Shown: one piece after another, positions 33,623-41,621 of the stretch
Layout: every line of letters starts with the position of its first letter
How positions within the stretch are numbered: position 1 is the stretch's first letter
Source: Lachnospiraceae bacterium
Lineage (GTDB): Bacteria > Bacillota > Clostridia > Lachnospirales > Lachnospiraceae
NCBI GenBank assembly: GCA_017613435.1
Contig: JAGADU010000143.1
Span: forward strand, 1 to 41,893
Length of the DNA stretch: 41,893 nt
Direction of reading: 5' to 3'
Notes under the pieces: model-generated
What the model was told of the DNA's origin: nothing
The model's input: only the letters and a program-made list of their open reading frames with translations
The model's database searches: none
Position numbers and translations under genes: made by a program

Positions 33623-35731
33623 ATGGATGTCAGTCAGTATCTGGACATTTTCATTGACGAGACCAAAGAGCATTTGCAAAATCTGAATACTCATATTCTC
33701 GAACTCGAACAGGACGGCGAGAATATGGATACCATCAATGAGATTTTCCGCGCCGCACATTCCTTAAAAGGTATGGCGGGTACCATGGGTTACAAGAGAA
33801 TGCAGACTCTAACTCATGATATGGAAAATGTTTTCTCTGAAGTAAGAAACGGAAATATTAAGGTTGATTCCGATATGATCGACCTCCTCTTTAAGTGCCT
33901 TGACGCTCTCGAGGAATATTTGACGACCATTCAGGAAACAGCGGACGAAGGCACCAACGACAACGAACCCTTGGTTAAAGGTCTGAATGACATTCTTGAA
34001 TCAAAGAATGCCAAAGAGGAAGTCAAGGAAGAAAAGAAGACCAAAAAGTCCGAAAAGAAGAGTAAGAAAGAAGCCAATGACAAAGCCAAGGAAAAATGGC
34101 ATGAAATAAAATTGGAAGAATCTGTCAAGACCGTTATAAGGGAAGCCGTAAAAGATAATTTTAAAGCATACGGTCTTTCCGTTTATATTCAGGAAACCTG
34201 TCTTCTTAAAGCGGCGAGAGCATTTCTTGTTTTCAAGGCCCTCGAAGAACTCGGAGAAGTCGTTGTTTCCAATCCTTCGGCTCAGGATATCGAGGACGAA
34301 TCTTTTGCATTTGATTTTTCCGTGATTTTCTTATCCGACAAACCTCTCGATCAGATTATCGCTGCGATTAAAAACGTTTCCGAAATCGAAGAAGCGATAG
34401 GCGGCGAAATTGAAATCGAAATAGAAGAAGAGGTTCATGAAATTGAAGAAACCGTAAACGAAGGCGTTCCCGCAGTTGCGAACGACAGCGCAAATCAGAA
34501 CGCAAAAGCACAGGTCGGTCAAAAAGCAGCACCAAATACCGCGGTTGCCGATAAGAAGAATTCCGGAAAGCCCGTTGTTAACAGAACGGTACGTGTAGAT
34601 ATCGAAAAACTCGATTCCCTTATGAATCTGGTTTCCGAACTTATTATTTCAAAGAACTCGCTTGTATCCGTTGCGGGAAGCGTTGTCGGATCTTCGAATA
34701 TCGCTTTTAACGAACAGATTGAATATCTTGAAAGCGTAACGACAAACCTTCACGAATCTGTTATGAAGGTTCGAATGGTTCCCATCGAAAATACAGTCAA
34801 CAAGTTCCCCAGAATGATCAGAGATCTTTCTAAGAAACTCGACAAAAAGATGGAACTTTACATGACAGGTGAAGATACCGAACTCGACAGAACCGTTGTT
34901 GATGAAATCGGCGATCCCCTGATGCATCTTTTAAGAAATTCCGCGGATCACGGCCTTGAAAGCGCAGAAATAAGAGCCCAGAGAGGAAAGCCCGAAGTCG
35001 GCTCCATTTTCCTTGATGCATATCAGGACGGAAATAACGTAGTTATCGAAGTAAGAGATGACGGTAACGGTATCGATATAGACAAAGTTAAGGCAAAAGC
35101 CATTGAAAAAGGCAAGATTACCCAGGAAATGGCTGATTTAATGTCTGACAAGGAAGCCATCGATCTTTTGTTCCAGCCTTCGTTTTCGACTTCCGAAACC
35201 GTTTCCGATATTTCGGGAAGAGGTGTGGGACTTGACGTTGTTAAATCAAAGATCGAAGCGTTAAGCGGAGAAATAGAGGTTAAAACAAAACTCGGCGAAG
35301 GCTCGACATTCATCATCAGACTTCCTCTTACTCTTGCAATCATTCAGGCGTTGATGGTAGTTGTCGGTAACGAAAAATATGCAATTTCCCTCGGCGCCAT
35401 TCAGACAATCGAATCCATTAAGCCCGACGATATCAAAAAAGTTCAGGGCAAAGAGGTAATCAATTTAAGAGGTGCGGTTATTCCTCTTGTCAGATTAAAC
35501 CGTATTCTGGATCTTGAAGAAAAAGAAGAGACAAAGAGAGATTTGATAGTCCTCATCGCAAAGAAGGGGGACCGTCTTGCCGGACTTGTTGTCGATGAAC
35601 TCATAGGTCAGATGGAAATCGTTATCAAGCCCATGGGCAAATATGCCGGAAGCACAAAATTTATTTCCGGTGCAACGATTCTCGGCGACGGCGAAGTAGC
35701 ACTCATTCTTGATGCGAACGCTTTGATATAA
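33623..35731 (+). CDS. cheA: Chemotaxis histidine kinase CheA
   Basis: This is a 702-residue kinase with all five regions. P1 (about 1-105) carries the phosphorylated His46 in RAAHSLKGMAG; P2 (about 170-260) binds CheY/CheB and is flanked by Lys/Glu- and Glu/Ile-rich linkers. P3 (about 318-380) has RVDIEKLDSLMNLVSELI, P4 (about 380-565) has LLRNSADHGLE, DDGNGIDI and GRGVGLDVV as ATP-binding boxes, and P5 (about 570-702) is the CheW-like coupling domain. It follows cheB by three bases. GGAGGAATAG before the ATG supports the start. Confidence 0.97.
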   Translation: MDVSQYLDIFIDETKEHLQNLNTHILELEQDGENMDTINEIFRAAHSLKGMAGTMGYKRMQTLTHDMENVFSEVRNGNIKVDSDMIDLLFKCLDALEEYLTTIQETADEGTNDNEPLVKGLNDILESKNAKEEVKEEKKTKKSEKKSKKEANDKAKEKWHEIKLEESVKTVIREAVKDNFKAYGLSVYIQETCLLKAARAFLVFKALEELGEVVVSNPSAQDIEDESFAFDFSVIFLSDKPLDQIIAAIKNVSEIEEAIGGEIEIEIEEEVHEIEETVNEGVPAVANDSANQNAKAQVGQKAAPNTAVADKKNSGKPVVNRTVRVDIEKLDSLMNLVSELIISKNSLVSVAGSVVGSSNIAFNEQIEYLESVTTNLHESVMKVRMVPIENTVNKFPRMIRDLSKKLDKKMELYMTGEDTELDRTVVDEIGDPLMHLLRNSADHGLESAEIRAQRGKPEVGSIFLDAYQDGNNVVIEVRDDGNGIDIDKVKAKAIEKGKITQEMADLMSDKEAIDLLFQPSFSTSETVSDISGRGVGLDVVKSKIEALSGEIEVKTKLGEGSTFIIRLPLTLAIIQALMVVVGNEKYAISLGAIQTIESIKPDDIKKVQGKEVINLRGAVIPLVRLNRILDLEEKEETKRDLIVLIAKKGDRLAGLVVDELIGQMEIVIKPMGKYAGSTKFISGATILGDGEVALILDANALI

Positions 35732-35741
35732 GGAGGTAAAC

Positions 35742-36194
35742 ATGGAAGAATTGGCTCTTGCGAGTGAAATCACTCAATATATAAAAATACGTCTCGGCGA
35801 TGAATATTTCGGCATTGACATCAAATTTGTCGACAATATCGTCAGAATGCAGCATATTACAAGAGTGCCCAAATCCGCCTCTTATATTAAAGGTGTAATT
35901 AATCTTCGAGGCGAAGTAATTCCCGTATTTTCTTTGAGACTTAAAATGGGTCTTGAAGAAATCGAGGAGACCAAACAGTTTAGGATTATTATTTTGAAAG
36001 TCGAAGGGGAATCCGTAGGAATAATAGTCGATGAAGTCAGAGAAGTTTCAAATGTTTCTTCCGACGAAATCGAAAAAGTATTTCACAACAATGCGGAGGG
36101 AATTCAAAATTTCCTTTCCGGTGTGGGAAAAACGGAAAACGGGTTGATTTCACTTTTGGACATAAATGAAATCTTGAATGAAAAGGCTCTTTGA
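35742..36194 (+). CDS. cheW: Chemotaxis coupling protein CheW
   Basis: This is a 150-residue SH3-like adaptor between receptors and CheA. The pattern YIKIRLGDEYFGIDIKFVDNI, then SASYIKGVINLRGEVIPVFSL and VGIIVDEVREV is diagnostic. A strong AAGGAGG is placed eight bases before the ATG, next to the cheA stop. No oddity is seen. Confidence 0.96.
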   Translation: MEELALASEITQYIKIRLGDEYFGIDIKFVDNIVRMQHITRVPKSASYIKGVINLRGEVIPVFSLRLKMGLEEIEETKQFRIIILKVEGESVGIIVDEVREVSNVSSDEIEKVFHNNAEGIQNFLSGVGKTENGLISLLDINEILNEKAL

Positions 36195-36205
36195 TTGGAG
36201 AAAAT

Positions 36206-36811
36206 ATGGGAAAAATTGATTTAAATTCCGAAAACAGTGTATACTTTGACGTTTTAAGAGAAATCGGCAATATCGGTTGCGGAAACGCCACCACGGCGCT
36301 TGCACACATGCTTAACAAAAAAGTCGATATGTCGGTTCCCAGAGTAAGGCTTCTGGATTTTCAGGAAGTCGGTTCGATTCTCGGCGGCGAAGAACAGATT
36401 ATGGCCGGAATATATCTTATGGTTGAAGGAGATATTACGGGTTCCATAATGTTTCTTCTCGAAAAAGAATCGGCAAGAAATTTGATAGCGATGCTTATGG
36501 GAACAACTCCTTCTGACGGTGAATTAAACGAAATTGAACAGTCGGCATTAAAAGAGATCGGAAACATTATTACGGCATCCTATCTCAATTCGCTTTCGAC
36601 TCTTACAAATTTGTCTATTTATCCTTCAGTACCTGCATTAAGCATAGACATGGCAGGAGCGATTCTTTCCGTTCCGGCTATAGAGTTCGGGCTTATAGGA
36701 GATAAAATTCTTCTTATCGAAAACGAATTTTCCGAAGGAATGAACGGATTTTTTATCCTTGTTCCGGATTTGGAAAGTTACGATAAGATTTTCGCTTCAA
36801 TAGGAATGTAA
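36206..36811 (+). CDS. cheC: CheY-P phosphatase CheC
   Basis: This is a 201-residue member of the CheC/CheX/FliY family. Two phosphatase motifs of the [D/S]xxxExxN type are present, DVLREIGN near the N terminus and SALKEIGN at about residues 115-122. I start it at the ATG at 36206, five bases after GGAG at 36197-36200; an in-frame TTG at 36191 overlaps the cheW stop but has no ribosome site. CheC hydrolyses CheY-P and binds CheD, the next gene, in the Bacillus-type adaptation system. Confidence 0.95.
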   Translation: MGKIDLNSENSVYFDVLREIGNIGCGNATTALAHMLNKKVDMSVPRVRLLDFQEVGSILGGEEQIMAGIYLMVEGDITGSIMFLLEKESARNLIAMLMGTTPSDGELNEIEQSALKEIGNIITASYLNSLSTLTNLSIYPSVPALSIDMAGAILSVPAIEFGLIGDKILLIENEFSEGMNGFFILVPDLESYDKIFASIGM

Positions 36812-36832
36812 AGTAATAATGGGGAATTAACA

Positions 36833-37318
36833 ATGTCAGAAATCATTAAGGTAGGAATGGCCGACCTTAAAACATGCAAAGCACCTGACGGCGTCACCAC
36901 ATTGGGACTTGGTTCCTGTGTCGGTATTGCCATCAGAGATCCGATTATGAAAATCGGAGGACTTGCACATGCAATGCTTCCGGATTCGACCAGAATTAAA
37001 AACAATACAAATTCATACAAATTTGTGGATACCTGTATCGAAGAGCTTGTTAACGAACTTGTAAAACAGGGCGCTTCGAAAAGCAGACTCCAAGCCAAAA
37101 TAGCCGGCGGAGCCCAAATGTTCGCATTCCAGAACAAATCTGAAATGGTTCGTGTGGGCGAACAAAATGTTATGGCATCCAAAGCCAAGCTTGCGGAGCT
37201 GGGAATTCCCCTGCTTGCCGAGGATACGGGACTTAACTTCGGTAGAACCGTTGTATTTTACCCGGAAACCGGAGATTTTGTCATAAGAGCCGTGGGTAAG
37301 GATGAAAAGGTGATTTAA
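36833..37318 (+). CDS. cheD: Chemoreceptor glutamine deamidase CheD
   Basis: This is a 161-residue deamidase that modifies chemoreceptor glutamines and is bound by CheC. The catalytic cysteine is Cys29 in TTLGLGSCVGIAI and the partner His46 is in GGLAHAMLP; AKIAGGAQMF is another conserved stretch. The gene follows cheC by 21 bases and leads directly into the next gene (the next ATG follows its stop codon at once). Confidence 0.96.
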   Translation: MSEIIKVGMADLKTCKAPDGVTTLGLGSCVGIAIRDPIMKIGGLAHAMLPDSTRIKNNTNSYKFVDTCIEELVNELVKQGASKSRLQAKIAGGAQMFAFQNKSEMVRVGEQNVMASKAKLAELGIPLLAEDTGLNFGRTVVFYPETGDFVIRAVGKDEKVI

Positions 37319-37576
37319 ATGAAAAAAATAAAGCTTTTACCTGCTTTTGTTACATTGCTGGCCGGCGCAATTACGAGTATTTCGATGTATGTGACGAATC
37401 AGGACCTTATAACCACTTTGCTCGTATTGTTTATTGTACTTTTTGTTTTTTATTTCGTCGGAGTATTGGCGATGAAAATAATTGTCGACTTCATGAAGAA
37501 AAAGGAAGCCGAGGAACCTGTATCCGAAGAAGGTCAGGTTCTCGAAAAAGAAACAAAAGAAAATGTGGAAAGTTAA
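37319..37576 (+). CDS. Small two-helix membrane protein in the chemotaxis operon
   Basis: This is an 85-residue protein of unknown function. It has two hydrophobic helices (about residues 7-24 and 29-56) joined by a very short turn (TNQDL), then a Lys-rich patch (FMKKKEAEE) and an acidic tail. Its ATG directly follows the cheD stop, and the next gene is fliA, so it belongs to the operon. GGTGATTTAA before the ATG is a weak ribosome site, suggesting coupling. I do not know a named family for it. Confidence 0.7.
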   Translation: MKKIKLLPAFVTLLAGAITSISMYVTNQDLITTLLVLFIVLFVFYFVGVLAMKIIVDFMKKKEAEEPVSEEGQVLEKETKENVES

Positions 37577-37592
37577 TCGGGGAATATAGGGA

Positions 37593-38357
37593 ATGGACGA
37601 GATTACAAGAAAAAATTTATGGGATGATTACAGAAGACTGAAATCCGACGCTGCAAGAGAAAAACTCATTCTTGAGTACGTTCCTCTTGTTAAGGTCGTT
37701 GCGGGAAGATTGAGCATGTATCTCGGATACAGTGTTGAATACGAAGACCTTTGCAGCTACGGAATATTTGGTTTGATTGATGCCATTGACAAATTTGACA
37801 AAGAAAAAGACGTTAAATTTGAGACTTATGCTTCTTTGCGAATCAGAGGCGCCATTCTTGATCAAATCAGAAAACTCGATTGGATTCCCAGAACCGTGAG
37901 ACAGCGTCAGAGACAGCTTGATACCGCGATGAGAGAACTTGAAAACGAGCTCGGAAGACCTGCTACGGATGACGAAGTTGCAAAAAGAGTAGGAATCAGC
38001 GAAGATGAGCTTGTTGATTGGCAGACTCAGTGCAAAGTCAGCAATGTTGTTTCATTGAACGAATATCTTGAAACGGGTGCTGATATTTCAAACGAGTCGG
38101 CCGGTGCCAGCCGTCATTTCGATTCTCCCGAAAGTGCTTTCTTAAAAGACGAACTTAAAGGGAAATTGGTGGATGCGCTTGATATTCTTACCGAAAAGGA
38201 AAAAAGTGTAGTAGTCCTTTATTATTACGAAGAACTTACTCTTAAGGAAATCAGTAATGTATTGGACGTTTCCGAAAGTCGTGTATCACAGTTGCATACC
38301 AAAGCTTTGAACAAAATGAAAGGCATTCTCGGAAAATACACCATGATTTTTGATTAA
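37593..38357 (+). CDS. fliA: Flagellar sigma factor FliA (sigma-28/SigD)
   Basis: This is a 254-residue group 3 sigma factor that directs late flagellar genes. Region 2 (about 20-90) has LCSYGIFGLIDAIDKFD and FETYASLRIRGAILDQIRKL; region 3 has LDWIPRTVRQRQRQL and a region 3.1 helix; region 4 (about 190-250) is LTEKEKSVVVLYYYEELTLK with the helix-turn-helix ISNVLDVSESRVSQLH. WIPR is a hallmark of FliA/WhiG. The flgB operon contains candidate target promoters. No anti-sigma factor gene flgM is in the window. Confidence 0.97.
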   Translation: MDEITRKNLWDDYRRLKSDAAREKLILEYVPLVKVVAGRLSMYLGYSVEYEDLCSYGIFGLIDAIDKFDKEKDVKFETYASLRIRGAILDQIRKLDWIPRTVRQRQRQLDTAMRELENELGRPATDDEVAKRVGISEDELVDWQTQCKVSNVVSLNEYLETGADISNESAGASRHFDSPESAFLKDELKGKLVDALDILTEKEKSVVVLYYYEELTLKEISNVLDVSESRVSQLHTKALNKMKGILGKYTMIFD

Positions 38358-38376
38358 TACTGAATGAGGGTCACGT

Positions 38377-39963
38377 ATGAACGGTTATTTCCAACTTGAA
38401 TGCACACCGCAGGAGACGAATTTACTGATTTTTAAACACACCGGAGACGGTGTTCCTTTGAACATTAACGAAATTGCCGAATATTTAAACAAAAAAGGCA
38501 TACCTTTCGATATCGCGGAACTGAACAAGAAAATAATGCAGATTCATGATAATGGAAAGGTTTTTCTTGATGACGTAAAAAGATATCCCGAAAGAGAAAT
38601 GATAGTTGTAAGCATTTCTCCCGATAAAATGACTGCCACAGGCAGATTTTATCCTCCCAGTGTCGGAGGAAATCTTTTAAGCAGAGAAGACATCGTCAGC
38701 GATCTCAATTCCGCCAAAGTTACGTACGGAATTGATTTTGCCGCAATAGATGCTTATATTGCGAACAGAGAATACTGCAAGGATTTTGTTCTTGCAAAGG
38801 GCAAGGAAGTAAGACACGGAAGCGACGCTTCGATAGAATATTTCTTTAATACCGATTTACGTGCAAAACCTACGCTTAACGAAGACGGAAGCGTGGATTT
38901 CTTTAATCTGAATACGGTTAATCACATCAAAAAAGGCGATATTCTCGCCAGACTTACCAAAGAAGATCTCGGAGAAGCCGGGTTGGACGTTACAAACGGT
39001 TTTGTTAAACCCAGAGACGTTAAAAAACTTACGCTTAAATTCGGACGAAATGTTTTGCTTAACGATGACGGAACTGAGGCATATTCCGAAGTTTCGGGTC
39101 ATGTTATGCTTGTTGAAGGCAAGATTTTCGTATCAAACGTTTTTGAAGTCGAAAACGTTGATGCCTCCACGGGTGATATAATTTACGACGGTTCGATTAA
39201 AATAAACGGAAACGTTAATTCCAATTTTACGGTCAGGGCTACGGGAAATATCGAAGTTGCGGGAGTAATCGAAGGCGCCAGGGTTCATGCCGACGGAGAC
39301 ATTACCATCGCGAGAGGAATAAACGGCATGGGCAAGGGAGATATCTCTGCGGGCGGCAATATTATTGCCAAATATGTCGAAAACGCCAAATTGACGGCCG
39401 GCGGATATGTTCAGTCAGAAGCGATTATGCATTCTAACGTATCGGCCAGAACCGAAATCATCGTAGACGGCAAAAAGGGAAATATCAGCGGCAGTTTCGT
39501 CTCCGCAAGAGACAGCGTATCCGTAAAGAGCCTCGGTTCACAGATGGGAAGCGATACCGTTGTTCAGCTCGGTCTCGATCCCAAGATGAAGGAGAGAATG
39601 GATTTCCTTAACGCCGAAGTTGAGAAAATAAACAAGAATCTCAATCAGATTCTTCCGGTTCTCGATGCTTTTAAACAAAAGATATCAAAGGGCTTAAAAC
39701 TTACTCCCGATACGGTTAAAAATATCAAGGATATGTCCGAAGCGGCATCGAAGCTTATGAAACAAAGAGAAGATTATGGTCAGGAACTTGAAGAAATAAA
39801 AGAATCCATGGTTTCCGACACGACTTCTCAGGTTGTTGTAAAAGATGTTGTTTTTGCGGGAACGAAAATCTGCATCAACGATATCCAGATGACAGTTAAA
39901 TCGGACTGCAGATTCTGTCGTTTTTACAGAGACAGAGGCGATATTAAGATGACTTCATTATAA
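38377..39963 (+). CDS. fapA: FapA (DUF342) family protein
   Basis: This is a 528-residue soluble protein with an N-terminal alpha/beta region and a long central beta-helix of repeated Gly/Val/Asn turns (about residues 250-400, for example INGNVNSNFTVRATGNIEVA and ADGDITIARGINGMGKGDIS). A coiled-coil segment lies at about 408-480 and a small C-terminal domain follows. This is the FapA/DUF342 architecture; FapA affects flagellar assembly or polar localisation in Vibrio. Its role in Clostridia is not established. It follows fliA by about 20 bases, with GAGGG before the ATG. Confidence 0.88.
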   Translation: MNGYFQLECTPQETNLLIFKHTGDGVPLNINEIAEYLNKKGIPFDIAELNKKIMQIHDNGKVFLDDVKRYPEREMIVVSISPDKMTATGRFYPPSVGGNLLSREDIVSDLNSAKVTYGIDFAAIDAYIANREYCKDFVLAKGKEVRHGSDASIEYFFNTDLRAKPTLNEDGSVDFFNLNTVNHIKKGDILARLTKEDLGEAGLDVTNGFVKPRDVKKLTLKFGRNVLLNDDGTEAYSEVSGHVMLVEGKIFVSNVFEVENVDASTGDIIYDGSIKINGNVNSNFTVRATGNIEVAGVIEGARVHADGDITIARGINGMGKGDISAGGNIIAKYVENAKLTAGGYVQSEAIMHSNVSARTEIIVDGKKGNISGSFVSARDSVSVKSLGSQMGSDTVVQLGLDPKMKERMDFLNAEVEKINKNLNQILPVLDAFKQKISKGLKLTPDTVKNIKDMSEAASKLMKQREDYGQELEEIKESMVSDTTSQVVVKDVVFAGTKICINDIQMTVKSDCRFCRFYRDRGDIKMTSL

Positions 39964-39975
39964 AGAGGAGCAAAA

Positions 39976-40740
39976 ATGACTTTACTTGAAATACTTTTAC
40001 TTATAACGGGTATTGCTTGTTTGGTTGCAGGCTTCTTTATTCCCGAAAAGAATAAACCCAAAAGCGCTTCGGAAGAAAAGAAAGAAGCGGAGCATATAAA
40101 AGAATTAATCGAAAAAGAAGTCGACAAATACAAGGATACTTTAAGATCCTCACTTGAGGACGAAGTATCGCAGTATATGGACAAAGCCGAGAGAGGGCTT
40201 GAGAGAATATCAAACGATAAAATCATGGCTGTTACCGAATACGGCGATACGGTGCTTAAGGATATTAACAAAAACCATGAAGAAGCCGTTTTTCTTTATA
40301 ATATGTTAAACGAAAAACATGATGATATTTTAAAGAGCCAGGCCAAGATCGAAAGCACGTCGAAAGAAGTAAAAGATACTCTCAAAGCGATTGAAAACGC
40401 AAAAGATGAGGCAAATGCCGATTTTGCAAAGAATAAATCCGCTTTGATGATTGAACTCGAACAGAAAGAAAACGAAATCGAACTTGAAAAGAACAAATTG
40501 AGTGCGATGGAAGAGGAGTTCAACAAAAACAGACAGAGCGCATCGACTTTGAGGGAGACGCAAAAGAGGGCTCCCAAGAAAAGCGTCAGAAGATCCTCTG
40601 ATTCCGTCAATTACGCAAGCAATCACAATGAAGAGATTCTTCGCCTTTACAAAGAAGGCAAGAGCAATGTTGCGATAGCTAAGGAATTGGGAATAGGCGT
40701 GGGTGAAGTTAAGCTTGTAATCGATTTGGCGAAAATGTAG
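39976..40740 (+). CDS. DUF6115-like membrane-anchored coiled-coil protein
   Basis: This is a 254-residue protein with one N-terminal membrane helix (about 4-20), a Lys/Glu-rich coiled coil (about 30-185), a basic linker (about 186-208) and a C-terminal segment EEILRLYKEGKSNVAIAKEL followed by GIGVGEVKLVIDL that reads like a helix-turn-helix. I associate this combination with the DUF6115 family seen near flagellar genes in Clostridia. Its function is unknown. The GAGGAG ribosome site is close to the fapA stop, so the two are co-expressed. Confidence 0.75.
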   Translation: MTLLEILLLITGIACLVAGFFIPEKNKPKSASEEKKEAEHIKELIEKEVDKYKDTLRSSLEDEVSQYMDKAERGLERISNDKIMAVTEYGDTVLKDINKNHEEAVFLYNMLNEKHDDILKSQAKIESTSKEVKDTLKAIENAKDEANADFAKNKSALMIELEQKENEIELEKNKLSAMEEEFNKNRQSASTLRETQKRAPKKSVRRSSDSVNYASNHNEEILRLYKEGKSNVAIAKELGIGVGEVKLVIDLAKM

Positions 40741-40750
40741 TGAGTGGACG

Positions 40751-41455
40751 ATGAATCTTAGAAGTTACTTAAAAGGAATAGGTGTCGGCATTATCGTTGC
40801 CGCGCTTGTTTTGATAATAGCAGGAAAAATAAATAAAGCCGCTGTTTCAGACGATGAAATAAAAAGGCGTGCAAAAGAGCTCGGAATGATTGAAAGCACG
40901 ACTTTAAGCGAGCCTCTCGGAAATAAGAGTTCACTTAAAGATTACGAGGAAATACCGGGTAATAAAGAAAAATCCGTTTCCGACAATTTATCTGAAAATG
41001 AAAACTCATCCGATATATCAATTGACAATGCAGGTATATCCGAAAAAGATTCGAAAGAAAAAGACGCTTTAAACGAAGAATCTTCGACTGAAGCAAAGAA
41101 TGATACTTCCGATACAAACAAAAACGAATCGGATGTAAACACATCGGAAATAAACGAATCGGATAAAAATGCATCGGATAAAGACGCAGATAAGAATTCA
41201 GATAAAGGAAATAACGAGTCAAATAATGACAAGAACACCGACATGGGAGAAACCGTACGTGTTGAGATTATTTCAGGTATGAGTTCCGAATCTGTTGCTT
41301 CGGCCGTCAAAGCCGCAGGCCTTGTTTCGGATGATATTGAATTTAATTCCTATCTATGCTCGAACGGATATGACAAAACGCTGCGTGTCGGATCCCATGA
41401 GATTAAAAAGGGCGCGGATTTCGAAACCATAGCCAGAGCCCTTTGCGGAGAATGA
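40751..41455 (+). CDS. Membrane protein with MltG-like LysM-type C-terminal region
   Basis: This is a 234-residue protein: one N-terminal membrane helix (about 9-27), a short basic helix, a long Ser/Asp/Asn/Lys/Glu low-complexity region (about 50-165) and a C-terminal domain of about 65 residues. The C-terminal domain (VRVEIISGMSSESVASAVKA, then LRVGSHEIKKGADFETIARA) resembles the LysM-like part of MltG/YceG transglycosylases. The catalytic domain of MltG is absent, so it is not an active lytic enzyme. It may be a peptidoglycan-contacting surface protein; inference only. It closes the operon before a terminator. Confidence 0.7.
   Translation: MNLRSYLKGIGVGIIVAALVLIIAGKINKAAVSDDEIKRRAKELGMIESTTLSEPLGNKSSLKDYEEIPGNKEKSVSDNLSENENSSDISIDNAGISEKDSKEKDALNEESSTEAKNDTSDTNKNESDVNTSEINESDKNASDKDADKNSDKGNNESNNDKNTDMGETVRVEIISGMSSESVASAVKAAGLVSDDIEFNSYLCSNGYDKTLRVGSHEIKKGADFETIARALCGE
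41105..41230 (+). repeat. Degenerate Ser/Asp/Asn-coding repeat tract
   Basis: Short direct repeats of AACGAATCGGAT/AAAAATGCATCGGAT-type units code for repeated (N/D)xSDxN motifs within the 40751-41455 gene. The tract may be length-variable. Confidence 0.5.
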
Positions 41456-41479
41456 TCGATAAATATTTTTAATACAAAC

Positions 41480-41503
41480 AAACCCCTTGCAAAAAGGGGT
41501 TTT
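41480..41503 (+). terminator. Terminator of the cheB-fliA operon
   Basis: A 9-bp stem (41480-41488 with 41494-41502) with a five-base loop is followed by a short T-run broken by G. It is of moderate strength. The rpsB -35 box overlaps its stem and loop. Confidence 0.7.
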
Positions 41504-41516
41504 GTTATGTTATAAT
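41487..41516 (+). promoter_or_regulatory. rpsB promoter
   Basis: TTGCAA (41487-41492), 18 bases, then TATAAT (41511-41516) with an extended TG (TGT directly before). Predicted RNA start is near 41523. Confidence 0.65.
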
Positions 41517-41538
41517 TCAAGCGTTGCGCTAAAACACA

Positions 41539-41595
41539 CGTATGCTGTTATGAGGATTGGTGCCCATGCGGTTGTCCTTGATGTTGATGCATACG
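41539..41595 (+). promoter_or_regulatory. Structured rpsB leader
   Basis: CGTATGC (41539-41545) pairs perfectly with GCATACG (41589-41595), enclosing a smaller stem (41553-41556 with 41575-41578). The outer stem ends shortly before the AAGGAGG of rpsB at 41607-41613. It may be an S2-responsive autoregulatory leader, as ribosomal protein genes often have. Confidence 0.4.
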
Positions 41596-41621
41596 GAGGA
41601 AAAACCAAGGAGGAAAATTAA

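Noticed and set aside
40751..41455. Active MltG lytic transglycosylase
   Set aside because: The catalytic domain with its glutamate is missing; only a LysM-like segment resembles MltG.
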